Part shown: positions 17,008-24,239 of the stretch, in pieces
Numbering within the stretch: the first letter of the stretch is position 1
How the letters are laid out: each line of letters starts with the position of its first letter
DNA from: JBQCHF01 sp051953655
GTDB lineage: Bacteria; Actinomycetota; Actinomycetes; Motilibacterales; Motilibacteraceae
Assembly (NCBI GenBank): GCA_051953655.1
Contig: JBQCIO010000323.1
Span: 1 to 24,328, forward strand
DNA: 24,328 nt
Direction: 5' to 3'
Notes under the pieces: generated by a model
What the model was told of the DNA's origin: nothing
Database searches by the model: none
The model's input: the letters and a program-made list of their open reading frames with translations, nothing else
Translations under genes and position numbers: made by a program

Positions 17008-18521
17008 GCCGCCCCCACCTGCTCCGCCACGATCGCGGCCGACAACCCCACCAGCGGCAGCCCGCCGCCCGGGTGCGAGCTTCCGCCGACGAGGAAGAGC
17101 CCGGGAAGCGGTGACCGGTTGGCCGGCCGCAGGAATGCCGCCCGCGGCCCGTTGCTGGACGAGCCGTAGATGGAGCCGCCGGGAGAGCGCGTGGCGCGCT
17201 CGAGGTCGGCGGGGGTGCGGATCTCCCGCCACAGCAACCGGTCCCGGAGGTCGAAGCCCTGGTCGGCGGCACGCCGGGCCATCGTCGCGAGCACGCGGTC
17301 CGCGTAGGAGTCGGCCAGCCCGGGCGCGTCCCAGTCCACGCCGTGCTCCGGGTCGTGCCTGGGGGCGTTCACCAGCACGAACCAGGCCTCGCTGTCCTCG
17401 TCCGGGCGCAGCGCCGGGTCGTCCGGGGCGCTGACGTAGACGGTGGGGTCGGGGACCGGACGGGCAGCGCGGGTCCGGCCGGTGCCGAAGACGGAGTCGA
17501 ACTCGTCGTCGTAGTCCTGCGGGAAGAGGACGGTGTGGTGCTGCAGCCCCGGGGTGCGACCGCACAGCGCCAGCAGCAGCACGAAGCCGGACAGCGACGG
17601 GGTGGCGCGGCGCAGCGACCGCTCGGCCGGCGGAACGCGCACGAGGTCGCGGTAGAGGTGCGCGGCGTCGGCGTTGGCGACCACGACGTCGGCGGGGATC
17701 GTCTCGCCGTCGGCCAGCCGGACGCCCCCGGCCCGTCCGCCGTCGCTCAGCACCGCGACGACGTCGGCGCCGGTGCGGACCACCGCTCCCCGCTCGACCG
17801 CCCGGTCGCGCACCGCCTCGCCGAGCCTGCGCAACCCGCCGCGCACGTACCAGGAGCCGAAGCGCTGCTCCACGAACGGGACTGTTGCGAGCGCCGCGGG
17901 AGCACGCCGCGGGTCCGACCCGGTGTAGGTGGCGTAGCGGTCCAGGAAGGTGCGCAAGCGGGGGTCGTGCAGGTACTGCTTCCCCAGTGCACGCAACGAC
18001 TTCTGCGGTGCCACGGTGCGGACGTCGGAGAGCCGGCGGGACAGCCGCGCCAGCGTCCGCCAGCCGTCCAGCGGAGACTCGAGGAAGGGTCCGCGGGTCA
18101 CGTCCCAGATCGCCCCGGCCCGGTCCATGAAGCGGTTCCAGTCCGCTCCCGCGCCACCGCCGAACGCATCGTCGAACGCCTCCGCGATGCGCGCACGGGA
18201 GGAGTTCGGGACGTCCACCCAGGTGCCGTCGGCGAAGCGGTAGCGGCAGGTGGGGTCCACTTCGACGACGTCGAGCACGTCCTCGAGCAGACCGCCCTTC
18301 TTCCGGGGTGCCGTCTTGAAGAACAGGTCGCGGTAGACCGCGGGCAGGGTGAGCAGCGAGGGGCCGGTGTCGAAGACGAAGCCGTCGCGCTGGAAGGTGC
18401 CCAGCTTGCCGCCGACCACCGGGGCCTGCTCGCACACCGTGACCTGGTGCCCCTGGGCCGCCAGCCGGGCCGCCGCCGACAGGCCACCCAGCCCGGTCCC
18501 TACGACGACGACGCGTGCCAC
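17004..18521 (-). CDS. CrtI-family carotenoid desaturase, probably CrtD-like (3,4-desaturase)
   Basis: A 505-residue FAD-dependent amine-oxidase-fold enzyme. The dinucleotide motif VVVVGTGLGGLSAAARLA begins at residue 4, FVFDTGPSLLTLPAVYRDLF follows, and the C-terminus has FLVGGSSHPGGGLPLVGLSA. That GGSSHPGGG version of the CrtI signature is the one seen in CrtD/CrtN/CrtO-like members, unlike the GTQPGVGVP of the true CrtI at the other end of the window. With cruF and a CruG-like gene nearby, the best guess is 3,4-desaturation of a 1-hydroxy (1,2-hydrated) acyclic end group. A CrtN-like or ketolase role cannot be excluded. The GTG start at 18521 lies 11 bp after the VOC gene, without an obvious Shine-Dalgarno sequence. 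The stop overlaps the start of the 44-codon frame. Confidence 0.82.
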   Translation of the reverse strand: MARVVVVGTGLGGLSAAARLAAQGHQVTVCEQAPVVGGKLGTFQRDGFVFDTGPSLLTLPAVYRDLFFKTAPRKKGGLLEDVLDVVEVDPTCRYRFADGTWVDVPNSSRARIAEAFDDAFGGGAGADWNRFMDRAGAIWDVTRGPFLESPLDGWRTLARLSRRLSDVRTVAPQKSLRALGKQYLHDPRLRTFLDRYATYTGSDPRRAPAALATVPFVEQRFGSWYVRGGLRRLGEAVRDRAVERGAVVRTGADVVAVLSDGGRAGGVRLADGETIPADVVVANADAAHLYRDLVRVPPAERSLRRATPSLSGFVLLLALCGRTPGLQHHTVLFPQDYDDEFDSVFGTGRTRAARPVPDPTVYVSAPDDPALRPDEDSEAWFVLVNAPRHDPEHGVDWDAPGLADSYADRVLATMARRAADQGFDLRDRLLWREIRTPADLERATRSPGGSIYGSSSNGPRAAFLRPANRSPLPGLFLVGGSSHPGGGLPLVGLSAAIVAEQVGAA

Positions 18522-18532
18522 GAGGGGCGAGC

Positions 18533-18961
18533 CTACGAGGTCGGCGCGGCGCCGGCCTCCTGGCCGTCCGGTGCGGCGCCCGGCAGCGCCCGCCCGCGCA
18601 GGATGCAGAACTCGTTGCCCTCCGGGTCGCCGAGGACCACCCAGGTCTGCTCGCCCTGCCCGATGTCGACGCGGGTCGCGCCGAGCGACAGCGCCCGCTC
18701 GACCTGCGCGTCGCGCTCGCCGGGACGCGGGGAGAGGTCGAGGTGCATGCGCAGCTTGCCCGGGGTGGGGTCGGGCACCTGGACGAGCAGCAGGGTGGGC
18801 TCGGCGCCCTCGTGCGGCCCGATCTGCACGTAGCCGCCCTCCTGGTCCGGCTGGTGACGGCCGAGCTCCTGCCAGCCGAGCAGCTCGGCGTAGAAGGCGG
18901 CCAACCGCTCGGGGTCGTGGCAGTCCAGGGCGATCTCGGTGAGGCGAAGGTCCGTGCTCAT
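18533..18961 (-). CDS. VOC family (glyoxalase/bleomycin-resistance fold) protein
   Basis: A 142-residue protein with both VOC half-modules: LRLTEIALDCHDPERLAAFY, then ELLGWQELGR and GGYVQIGP, and in the second half MHLDLSPRPGERDAQVERAL, then TWVVLGDPEGNEFCIL with its ligand glutamate. The type is the common actinobacterial 'glyoxalase-like' one, with no substrate known. ATG 18961 is preferred to ATG 18970 because homology starts immediately. It lies between the DHFR-like gene (59 bp upstream) and the CrtD-like gene (11 bp downstream), probably on the same transcript. A link to carotenoid chemistry is not evident; it may travel with the DHFR-like gene. Confidence 0.87.
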   Translation of the reverse strand: MSTDLRLTEIALDCHDPERLAAFYAELLGWQELGRHQPDQEGGYVQIGPHEGAEPTLLLVQVPDPTPGKLRMHLDLSPRPGERDAQVERALSLGATRVDIGQGEQTWVVLGDPEGNEFCILRGRALPGAAPDGQEAGAAPTS

Positions 18962-19020
18962 GCCGGCCATCCCAGCAGCAGGTCCGGGTCCGCACGACGG
19001 AATGTCGAGCAGGACACGTC

Positions 19021-19626
19021 CTAGCCCGTACGGCGGTAGCGCACGTGGGTGGCCAGCGGTGAGTGCAGCACCTCGACCGGCTCGAAGCCGAACGACTCGA
19101 CCCCGTCGAAGAGGCGCTCGCCCGCACCGAGCAGCACCGGTGCGATGTCCAGGGTGAGCTCGTCGATCACGCCCGCGACGAGCGCCTGCCGGACCGTCGA
19201 CGCCCCACCGGCGATGTCCACGCCCTGGTCCCCAGCCGCCTCGCACGCTGCCGCGTAGGCCGCGTCGAACCCCTCGGTGACGAAGTGGAAGGTCGTACCG
19301 CCCTCCAGCTCGACCGGGTCGCGTGCGTGGTGGGTCAGCACGAACACGGGTGCGTGGTACGGAGGCTCGGCCCCCCACCACCCGGTCCACTCCTCGTCCC
19401 ACGCGCCGCGGACGGGGCCGAACATGTTCCGGCCCATGACGTACGCCCCGCGCGGGCGCATGAGCCACCCGTTCGCGGCCCGGTCCGCGTCGTTGGCCCG
19501 CGGATCACCCAGGTGCCAGCGGTGCAGCTCGTGCCCCCGCCGCCCCAGGCCCTGCTCGAGGCTCTGGCCCGGGCCGGCCACGAAGCCGTCCAGCGAGATC
19601 GACATGTGGCACGTCGTGTCCGTCAC
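19021..19626 (-). CDS. Dihydrofolate reductase / RibD C-terminal-like protein
   Basis: A 201-residue protein of the RibD_C/DHFR-like superfamily, NAD(P)H-dependent reductases with no firm physiological substrate in this branch. Typical features are HMSISLDGFVAGP at the start, AYVMGRNMFGPVRG, PVFVLTHHARDP, a VDIAGGASTVRQAL nucleotide-binding segment, and LDIAPVLLGAGERLFDGV. The GTG at 19626 is supported by GGAGG (on the minus strand) 6–7 nt upstream. An 18-bp perfect palindrome lies 20 bp before the start and may be an operator. The gene splits the carotenoid genes into two blocks. Confidence 0.88.
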   Translation of the reverse strand: MTDTTCHMSISLDGFVAGPGQSLEQGLGRRGHELHRWHLGDPRANDADRAANGWLMRPRGAYVMGRNMFGPVRGAWDEEWTGWWGAEPPYHAPVFVLTHHARDPVELEGGTTFHFVTEGFDAAYAAACEAAGDQGVDIAGGASTVRQALVAGVIDELTLDIAPVLLGAGERLFDGVESFGFEPVEVLHSPLATHVRYRRTG

Positions 19627-19646
19627 CGCGAACCTCCGGTCGAAGC

Positions 19647-19664
19647 CGACACTGCGCAGTGTCG
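19647..19664. promoter_or_regulatory. 18-bp perfect palindrome, candidate operator for the DHFR-like gene
   Basis: CGACACTGCGCAGTGTCG reads identically on both strands. It lies in the 109-bp gap between the glycosyltransferase stop and the GTG of the DHFR-like gene, 20 bp before that start and just upstream of its ribosome-binding site. Size and position suit a dimeric repressor site (TetR- or GntR-like), but no regulator gene is nearby. As a loopless palindrome it is a poor terminator. Confidence 0.5.
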
Positions 19665-19735
19665 TGCTGAGCAGTCCTTCTCTTCAGGCAGACGCCCGAT
19701 GTCCAGCGAACTCATCGGCGACGTCGTCCCCTGTG

Positions 19736-20824
19736 TCATCGGACCGGCCGGCCCTTCCAGGTCAGCTCGCCTCGGAGGTGCAGCCGCCACGACCGGGCGG
19801 TGAGGCCGGCGAAGACCGCGACGGACACCGGGTGCGCCAGCGCGTCCGGCAGGACACGCCCCCCGGTCCGGCGTGCCGCGACCACCCTGCCGGCGACGCC
19901 CGCCGCATAGCCGAGCAGGCCGACCCGCGAGCCCAGCACCGCAGCCGCCGGGGGGACCACGAAGCACAGCCCCAGGAACCCGACGGTGGCCACCGCCCCG
20001 GCAGGGCTCCCGAACGCCGACCACAGCGACTTGGAGTAGCCGTCGCGCACGTCCGCCCAGCCCTCGTACATCCGGCAGCTCGCGACGTCCGTGCCGTCCA
20101 CGACGACGCCCCGCCCGCCCGACCTCTTCACGGCACGCAGCAGCGCGATGTCGTCGAGGACCTCGCCGCGCACCGCGCCGTAGCCGCCGGCGCGGGACAG
20201 CGCGTCGGCGTCGACGGCCAGCAGCTGCCCGTTGGCGGCCACCAGGGACTCGCGCGGGGACCGCTCCGCCGCGCGCAGCGGCAGCGTGGCCAGCCACGAC
20301 CACTGCAGCAGCGGCTGCACCAGCCGCTCGCCGACGCTGCCGGTGACCTGCCGCGGATAGGGGCACACCAGGTCCAGCCCGCTCCAGCGCAGCAGCGCCA
20401 CCGTGGCGGCGATCGCGTGCGGCGCGAGCACGACGTCGGCGTCGACGAGCACCAGGACCGACCCGCTTGCCGCCTGTGCCAGCCGCTGGCACGCCCACGG
20501 CTTGCCCAGCCACCCGTCCGGCAGGTCCCCGCCGGACAACAGCCTCACCCGAGGGTCATCTCCTGCAACCCGTCGGACGACGTCGGCGGTCCCGTCCGTG
20601 GAGCCGTCGTCCAGGACCACGACCTCCAGGTCGGGCACCCCGGTCTGGGCCAGGACCGATCGCAGGCAGGGCTCGACGCGGCCGGCCTCGTTGCGCAGCG
20701 GAAGGAGCACGGACACCCGCTCCGGCGCCGGAGGCGGGTAGGCCGGGGGAGTGCGCAGCAGCCGGGCGTTGACGGCGGTGTGCGCGGCCAGCGCGGCGGC
20801 GCCCACGCTGCCGGCCGCCACCAT
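19736..20824 (-). CDS. Family 2 glycosyltransferase, CruG/CrtQ-like carotenoid glycosyltransferase
   Basis: A 362-residue GT-A fold enzyme with C-terminal hydrophobic segments (VGFLGLCFVVPPAAAVLG and the following helix), so membrane-bound. Nucleotide-sugar motifs are VSVLLPLRNEAGRVEPCLRS, VVVLDDGSTDGT (D72/D73), the metal-binding D128-A-D130 in VLVLVDADVVLAP, and LDDIALLRAVKRSGG carrying the acidic catalytic position. It lies directly after cruF. The cruF–cruG pairing is known from cyanobacterial myxoxanthophyll synthesis, where CruG glycosylates the 2'-hydroxyl. CrtQ of staphyloxanthin synthesis is the other close relative. The sugar and the acceptor position are not deducible. ATG 20824 is the first plausible start, 41 bp after the cruF stop. 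Confidence 0.84.
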   Translation of the reverse strand: MVAAGSVGAAALAAHTAVNARLLRTPPAYPPPAPERVSVLLPLRNEAGRVEPCLRSVLAQTGVPDLEVVVLDDGSTDGTADVVRRVAGDDPRVRLLSGGDLPDGWLGKPWACQRLAQAASGSVLVLVDADVVLAPHAIAATVALLRWSGLDLVCPYPRQVTGSVGERLVQPLLQWSWLATLPLRAAERSPRESLVAANGQLLAVDADALSRAGGYGAVRGEVLDDIALLRAVKRSGGRGVVVDGTDVASCRMYEGWADVRDGYSKSLWSAFGSPAGAVATVGFLGLCFVVPPAAAVLGSRVGLLGYAAGVAGRVVAARRTGGRVLPDALAHPVSVAVFAGLTARSWRLHLRGELTWKGRPVR

Positions 20825-20865
20825 GCCCCGCAGGGCCCGGCGCAGCGGGGCGGCCCCGCGAGGCC

Positions 20866-21663
20866 TCAGGGGCGGTCGGACCACAGCGCCAGCAGGTAGG
20901 GCAGGCCGACCAGCCCCATCGCGACGAAGCCGACCAGCGCCACCCTGGGGTGGTCGAAGAAGATGTGGTTGCCGACGGCGTAACCCAGCCAGGTCCACGC
21001 GAACAGCGCCGCCGGCTGCCCCTCGGACGCGTCCCGGCGCCGGGGCAGCGTCCGGTCCAGCAGGCCCATCATGACCAGCGACACCAGCAGCCAGCCGGCG
21101 TAGTTGGTGAGCGGGATGCCGGGGACACCCGGCAGCGCCGGGGTCGGGTGAGCCCAGGACCAGTGGCCGGCGGCGACCATCTGCGGGTCCAGGAAGAGGT
21201 CCCACGCGGTGAGCGCGACCGCGGCGAGCAGCCAGCCCAGGGAGCGGCTGAGCCGTCGCCCCGCAAGGAACGCGGGGTAGGCCATCATCGTCCAGGCCAG
21301 CGGCACCACGACCGGGACGGCGAGCAGCCGCGGACCGAGGGACCCGGCGTAGGTGTAGTCCCCGAACGGGTAGCCGGTGGCGGTGCCGACCGCCTCGGCG
21401 AGGAACCCGCCCCCCGCGGTGACCACGGTGAACCACAGCGCCCACCCCGCGCCGCGGTGCACCCAGGCGTGCGCCACCGACGCGGCGAAGAACAGCAGCA
21501 CGGTGCCGATCGTCACCAGCCGCAGCGGCTCGCCGTCGAGCAGCGGGTAGCTGATCTGAGCCAGCACGACCCCGGCGGCCAGGACCCACGGCACCGCCGA
21601 CCAGGCGGCGCCGGGCCGGCGCATGGCGCGGGGCAGCGGCCGGTAGGTGGCGGTGGTCACCAC
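20866..21663 (-). CDS. cruF: Carotenoid biosynthesis protein CruF (1,2-hydratase family, DUF422)
   Basis: A 265-residue polytopic membrane protein with about seven hydrophobic segments. The family block is clear: GGFLAEAVGTATGYPFGDYT (residues near 85–105), followed by LLAVPVVVPLAWTMMAYPAF, then AWDLFLDPQMVAAGHWSW and GIPLTNYAGWLLVS. Known members (Deinococcus and cyanobacterial CruF, haloarchaeal CruF) add water across the C1,2 double bond of acyclic carotenoid ends, giving a 1-hydroxy group. Here the likely substrate is lycopene or a derivative. GTG 21663 is the probable start; GTG 21660 or ATG 21624 are alternatives. A TAGACT hexamer about 40 bp upstream could be a −10 box, but the gene may equally be read from the operon promoter upstream of ybaK. 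Confidence 0.88.
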   Translation of the reverse strand: MVTTATYRPLPRAMRRPGAAWSAVPWVLAAGVVLAQISYPLLDGEPLRLVTIGTVLLFFAASVAHAWVHRGAGWALWFTVVTAGGGFLAEAVGTATGYPFGDYTYAGSLGPRLLAVPVVVPLAWTMMAYPAFLAGRRLSRSLGWLLAAVALTAWDLFLDPQMVAAGHWSWAHPTPALPGVPGIPLTNYAGWLLVSLVMMGLLDRTLPRRRDASEGQPAALFAWTWLGYAVGNHIFFDHPRVALVGFVAMGLVGLPYLLALWSDRP

Positions 21664-21718
21664 GGGGCGGCCTGCGGGGGCGGGCAGCGACGCACGCGGG
21701 GAGTCTATGGCGCGCGAT

Positions 21719-22435
21719 CTACGCGGGCTCGGCGAGCGCCGTCGCGGCGGTGCCGCAGAACGACCCGGCGCCGCCCACCACGGCCAGGCGCGCGAAGAGC
21801 TCCTCGGAGTACCAGCGCTCCTCCGCCGTCCGCCGGATCGCCTCCACGTGCGGCCCGCGCCGGTGCGCGAACTCGGTCAGGTCCTTGCCGCTGGCCCAGA
21901 CCGAGAAGGTGCCCTGCAGCCCGATCGGCGCCTCGCCCACTCCTACAGCCAGTCGGACACCCTCACTGCGGTGCAGGTCGGCGGAGACCGGAGGGACCGC
22001 GCGCCAGAACGTCACCGCCTTGCGGGGCGCGATGCGCGCGCGGGTCAGCGCGGCGACCGGCCCGTCCCACCGCTGCGGCGAGGGGCGGCCGAACGGCTCC
22101 TGGCGTGCCCACCGGCCGTGGCTGGACAGGGGAACGAGGTCGAGCCGGAGCGTCTCCTGCGCGATGCGGCCCCACTGCCGGACGGTGCGGGAGCCCTCGA
22201 AGACGACGGCGTCCTGCGCGGTCTCCCACGCCACCAGCAGCCCCCAGTGCAGTGGGTCGGCGTCGCGGACGGTGAAGGTGCGCCCGTCGCCGGTCCCGAG
22301 CAGCTTGGCGAACCGGGCGCCGGGAGCGCGGCGCACCGGCCGGCGGTCGGCCGCCATCCGCAGCACCGCGCGGGGCACGTCCCGCGGGGCGACTCGCCAC
22401 AGGTGCAGCGTCACCAGGCCGGGGACGCCGCTCAC
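21719..22435 (-). CDS. crtA: Spheroidene monooxygenase (CrtA)-like carotenoid ketolase
   Basis: A 238-residue protein with the CrtA-family layout: an N-terminal LHLWRV strand, FAKLLGTGDGRTFTVRDADP then HWGLLVAWE, a central RWDGPVAALTRARIAPRKAV, and VRLAVGVGEAPIGLQGTFSVW near the C-terminus, ending RWYSEELFARLAV. CrtA of purple bacteria is an oxygen-dependent enzyme introducing a 2-keto group into acyclic carotenoids with hydroxylated or methoxylated ends. In other bacteria relatives act on other acyclic substrates, so the exact position is inferred. The GTG start at 22435 overlaps the stop of the alpha/beta hydrolase gene (GTGA). cruF follows after 55 bp, linking this gene to the hydratase and glycosyltransferase. 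Confidence 0.82.
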   Translation of the reverse strand: MSGVPGLVTLHLWRVAPRDVPRAVLRMAADRRPVRRAPGARFAKLLGTGDGRTFTVRDADPLHWGLLVAWETAQDAVVFEGSRTVRQWGRIAQETLRLDLVPLSSHGRWARQEPFGRPSPQRWDGPVAALTRARIAPRKAVTFWRAVPPVSADLHRSEGVRLAVGVGEAPIGLQGTFSVWASGKDLTEFAHRRGPHVEAIRRTAEERWYSEELFARLAVVGGAGSFCGTAATALAEPA

Positions 22436-23301
22436 TCCGCCTCCGTGCGCGCGGCGACGTCGGCAGCGGTGCCGCGGGCCGTCTCCCGGACCAGCCGGAC
22501 GGCCGCGTTGGGCCGGTCCCACATCGGCACGTGCCCGCACCGGCGCAGCACCTCCCACCGCGCGTGCGCCGGCGCGAGCACCCGCTCCTGGCTGGCGGCC
22601 GGGAGGATCCGGTCGACGTCGCCGAACGCGATCGTGACCGGGACGTCGGCGGGGACGTGGCCGGCGCGCTCGAACCGGCGTCCCAGGGTGCCGTCGTGCG
22701 CCGCCTCGTAGCCGGTGCTGCCCGCCACCGCCGCTGCGGCGTCGAGGACCACCTCCACCGGCAACGCCGACGGCGCGTAGGAGGCCGTCCAGAAGCCCAG
22801 GTGGCGACCCGCCGCGGTGCGCAGCACGTGCGGCGCGATGCCGGCCGTGCGGGTGGCCAGGTAGCGGTTGAGCACCATGAGCGGGGACCGGCGGCGGTGC
22901 GGCACCAGCCACAGCCCGGCCGGGGCCATGGCGGTGACCGACGCGGCCCGCCCGTCGGCGGCGAGCTCGAGCACGACCCAGCCGCCCAGCGAGTGCCCGA
23001 CCACGTGCGGACGGTCCGTGCCCAGCTCGTCCCGCAGCCCGTCGACCAGCGCGGCCACCCTGGCGGCGAGCACGCGCGGGGAGGCGTCGGGGAGGTCGCG
23101 GGCGGGGGAGGCCAGCGGCGGGGACTCGCCGTGGCCGGGCAGGTCGAGCGCGTAGGTCGTGTAGGTGCGGGCCAGCCGCGGCCGCACCGGGTCCCAGACC
23201 GCGCGGGAGCTGCCCAGGCCGTGCACCAGCAGCAGGGGCGGCCCGTCGCCCTCGCGGTCGTAGGCGAGCCCGGCGGCGTACTGGGTCCGCTGCCGGCTCA
23301 C
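22432..23301 (-). CDS. Alpha/beta hydrolase
   Basis: A 289-residue alpha/beta-hydrolase-fold enzyme. The oxyanion-hole motif is LLLVHGLGSS (H27-G28), the nucleophile elbow GHSLGGW has S104, and the acid is probably D230 in IAFGDVDRILP with the base H257 in RRCGHVPMWDRP. DLPGHGES is also typical. No signal peptide is visible. The substrate is unknown; coupling by overlapping starts to both the YbaK-type gene and the CrtA-like gene makes a role in modifying or recycling esterified pigments conceivable, but this is speculation. GTG 23301 overlaps the upstream stop as GTGA, and its own stop overlaps the CrtA-like start. Confidence 0.88.
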   Translation of the reverse strand: MSRQRTQYAAGLAYDREGDGPPLLLVHGLGSSRAVWDPVRPRLARTYTTYALDLPGHGESPPLASPARDLPDASPRVLAARVAALVDGLRDELGTDRPHVVGHSLGGWVVLELAADGRAASVTAMAPAGLWLVPHRRRSPLMVLNRYLATRTAGIAPHVLRTAAGRHLGFWTASYAPSALPVEVVLDAAAAVAGSTGYEAAHDGTLGRRFERAGHVPADVPVTIAFGDVDRILPAASQERVLAPAHARWEVLRRCGHVPMWDRPNAAVRLVRETARGTAADVAARTEAE

Positions 23302-23765
23302 GCCACCTCCGCCGCGGTCCCGCCGGTGATCCGGAGCAGCTCGTCGTAGCTGGTCGGGAAGACCGTGTGGGCGTGGCCGGCCGCGGCCCAGACGACGTCG
23401 TAGGTGCCCAGCTCGACGTCGACCAGCGTGCGCAGCGGGGCGGGGTGGCCCACCGGTGCGACCCCGCCGATCACCATGCCGGTGGCCGAGCGCACGGTGT
23501 CCGGGTCGGCGCGCCGGACCTCGCTCACGCCCAGCAGCGCGGCGACCTTGGCCGTGTCGACCCGGTGCGCGCCGGAGGTGAGCACGAGGAGCGGCTCGCC
23601 GTCGGCGACGAACACCAGCGAGTTGGCGATGGCGCCCACCGGGCACCCGAGCTGGTCCGCGGCGGCCTGCGCGGTGCGGGCGGCGTCGTCGAGGACGCGG
23701 ACCTCTCCGGTGGCGCCGAGGTCGGACAGGGTCGCGCGCACGCGCTGAACGGCGGGGTGGTCCAC
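23298..23765 (-). CDS. YbaK/EbsC family aminoacyl-tRNA deacylase-like protein
   Basis: A 155-residue protein of the YbaK/ProX editing-domain family, whose studied members hydrolyse mischarged Cys-tRNAPro or Ala-tRNAPro. Characteristic segments are AAADQLGCPVGAIANSLVFV, LVLTSGAHRVDTAKVAALLG, ATGMVIGGVAPVGHPAPLRT and the terminal TSYDELLRITGG. The glycine-rich GGVAPVGH block is the substrate-pocket motif. GTG 23765 is chosen because the conserved fold begins there (DHPAVQRVRATL) and TACCCT lies 6 nt upstream, suggesting a leaderless message. It is the first gene of the minus-strand string, with a GTGA overlap to the hydrolase. A functional link to carotenoids is not known. Confidence 0.9.
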   Translation of the reverse strand: MDHPAVQRVRATLSDLGATGEVRVLDDAARTAQAAADQLGCPVGAIANSLVFVADGEPLLVLTSGAHRVDTAKVAALLGVSEVRRADPDTVRSATGMVIGGVAPVGHPAPLRTLVDVELGTYDVVWAAAGHAHTVFPTSYDELLRITGGTAAEVA

Positions 23766-23771
23766 GGCAGG

Positions 23772-23777
23772 AGGGTA
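23772..23777 (-). promoter_or_regulatory. Possible leaderless −10 box for the YbaK-led operon
   Basis: On the minus strand TACCCT is followed by 6 nt and then the GTG at 23765. It is the same hexamer as before metF, and it fits the TANNNT −10 consensus. It would drive YbaK, the hydrolase and the CrtA-like gene, possibly reading on into cruF and the glycosyltransferase. Confidence 0.4.
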
Positions 23778-24190
23778 GACGGGGGCCGTCCGGGTCGCGG
23801 CTCGGGCGCGGCCCTGCAGGAGCCGCGCTGCGGATGAGCAGTGGGTCGATAAGGCGCTGATGACGGGCAGAGCGGGTGCCGGGCTGGGTCGGGCGGCCGG
23901 GCGCGGCTCGGGACGCAGACTGTGACCGTAGGGTCGCGACACGCCGAGGAACGGGACAATACCGTCACACTCTGCGTGCTTCCGGCTCGAGTGGAACGCC
24001 GTTGCGCGACCCGCCGGCGTGTCGTGCACCAGCTCTCCACTCGCGCGGTCGGTGCCCCAGCCAGGCCGCCGGTCGGGCGCGGAACGGCAGCGCCGCCGGC
24101 CTTCGCCGTCACCGGCGCCGTTGACCGTGCGCCCACCCGACCGCACCGACCAGCGCAAGCGATGATCATGAAGCTCTGATGGCGGAAAGG
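23778..24190. other. Stretch of about 410 bp with no recognisable gene
   Basis: Neither strand gives a convincing protein here. The open frames are short or arginine- and proline-rich shadows. One inverted repeat is present, CGACACGCCG (23937–23946) against CGGCGTGTCG (24015–24024), with an accompanying GGGTCGCG (23931–23938) and CGCGACCC (24005–24012). The stretch ends at the IS30-type element and may hold the promoter region of the YbaK-led operon plus decayed sequence next to the insertion. Confidence 0.55.
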
Positions 24191-24209
24191 CGGCCTCTAG
24201 CGGTGGATG

Positions 24210-24239
24210 CAACACCCTGTGCTCTGGAGGTGGGTGTTG
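24210..24239 (+). promoter_or_regulatory. Hairpin over the transposase ribosome-binding site
   Basis: CAACACCC (24210–24217) pairs with GGGTGTTG (24232–24239). The 14-nt loop contains the GGAGG ribosome-binding site (24226–24230), and the stem reaches the first base of the GTG start. It could limit translation of transcripts entering the element from outside. Confidence 0.4.

Noticed and set aside
23922..24179. An 85-codon plus-strand open frame in the gene-poor stretch
   Set aside because: No ribosome-binding site, no recognisable motif and arginine-rich composition typical of random GC-rich frames.
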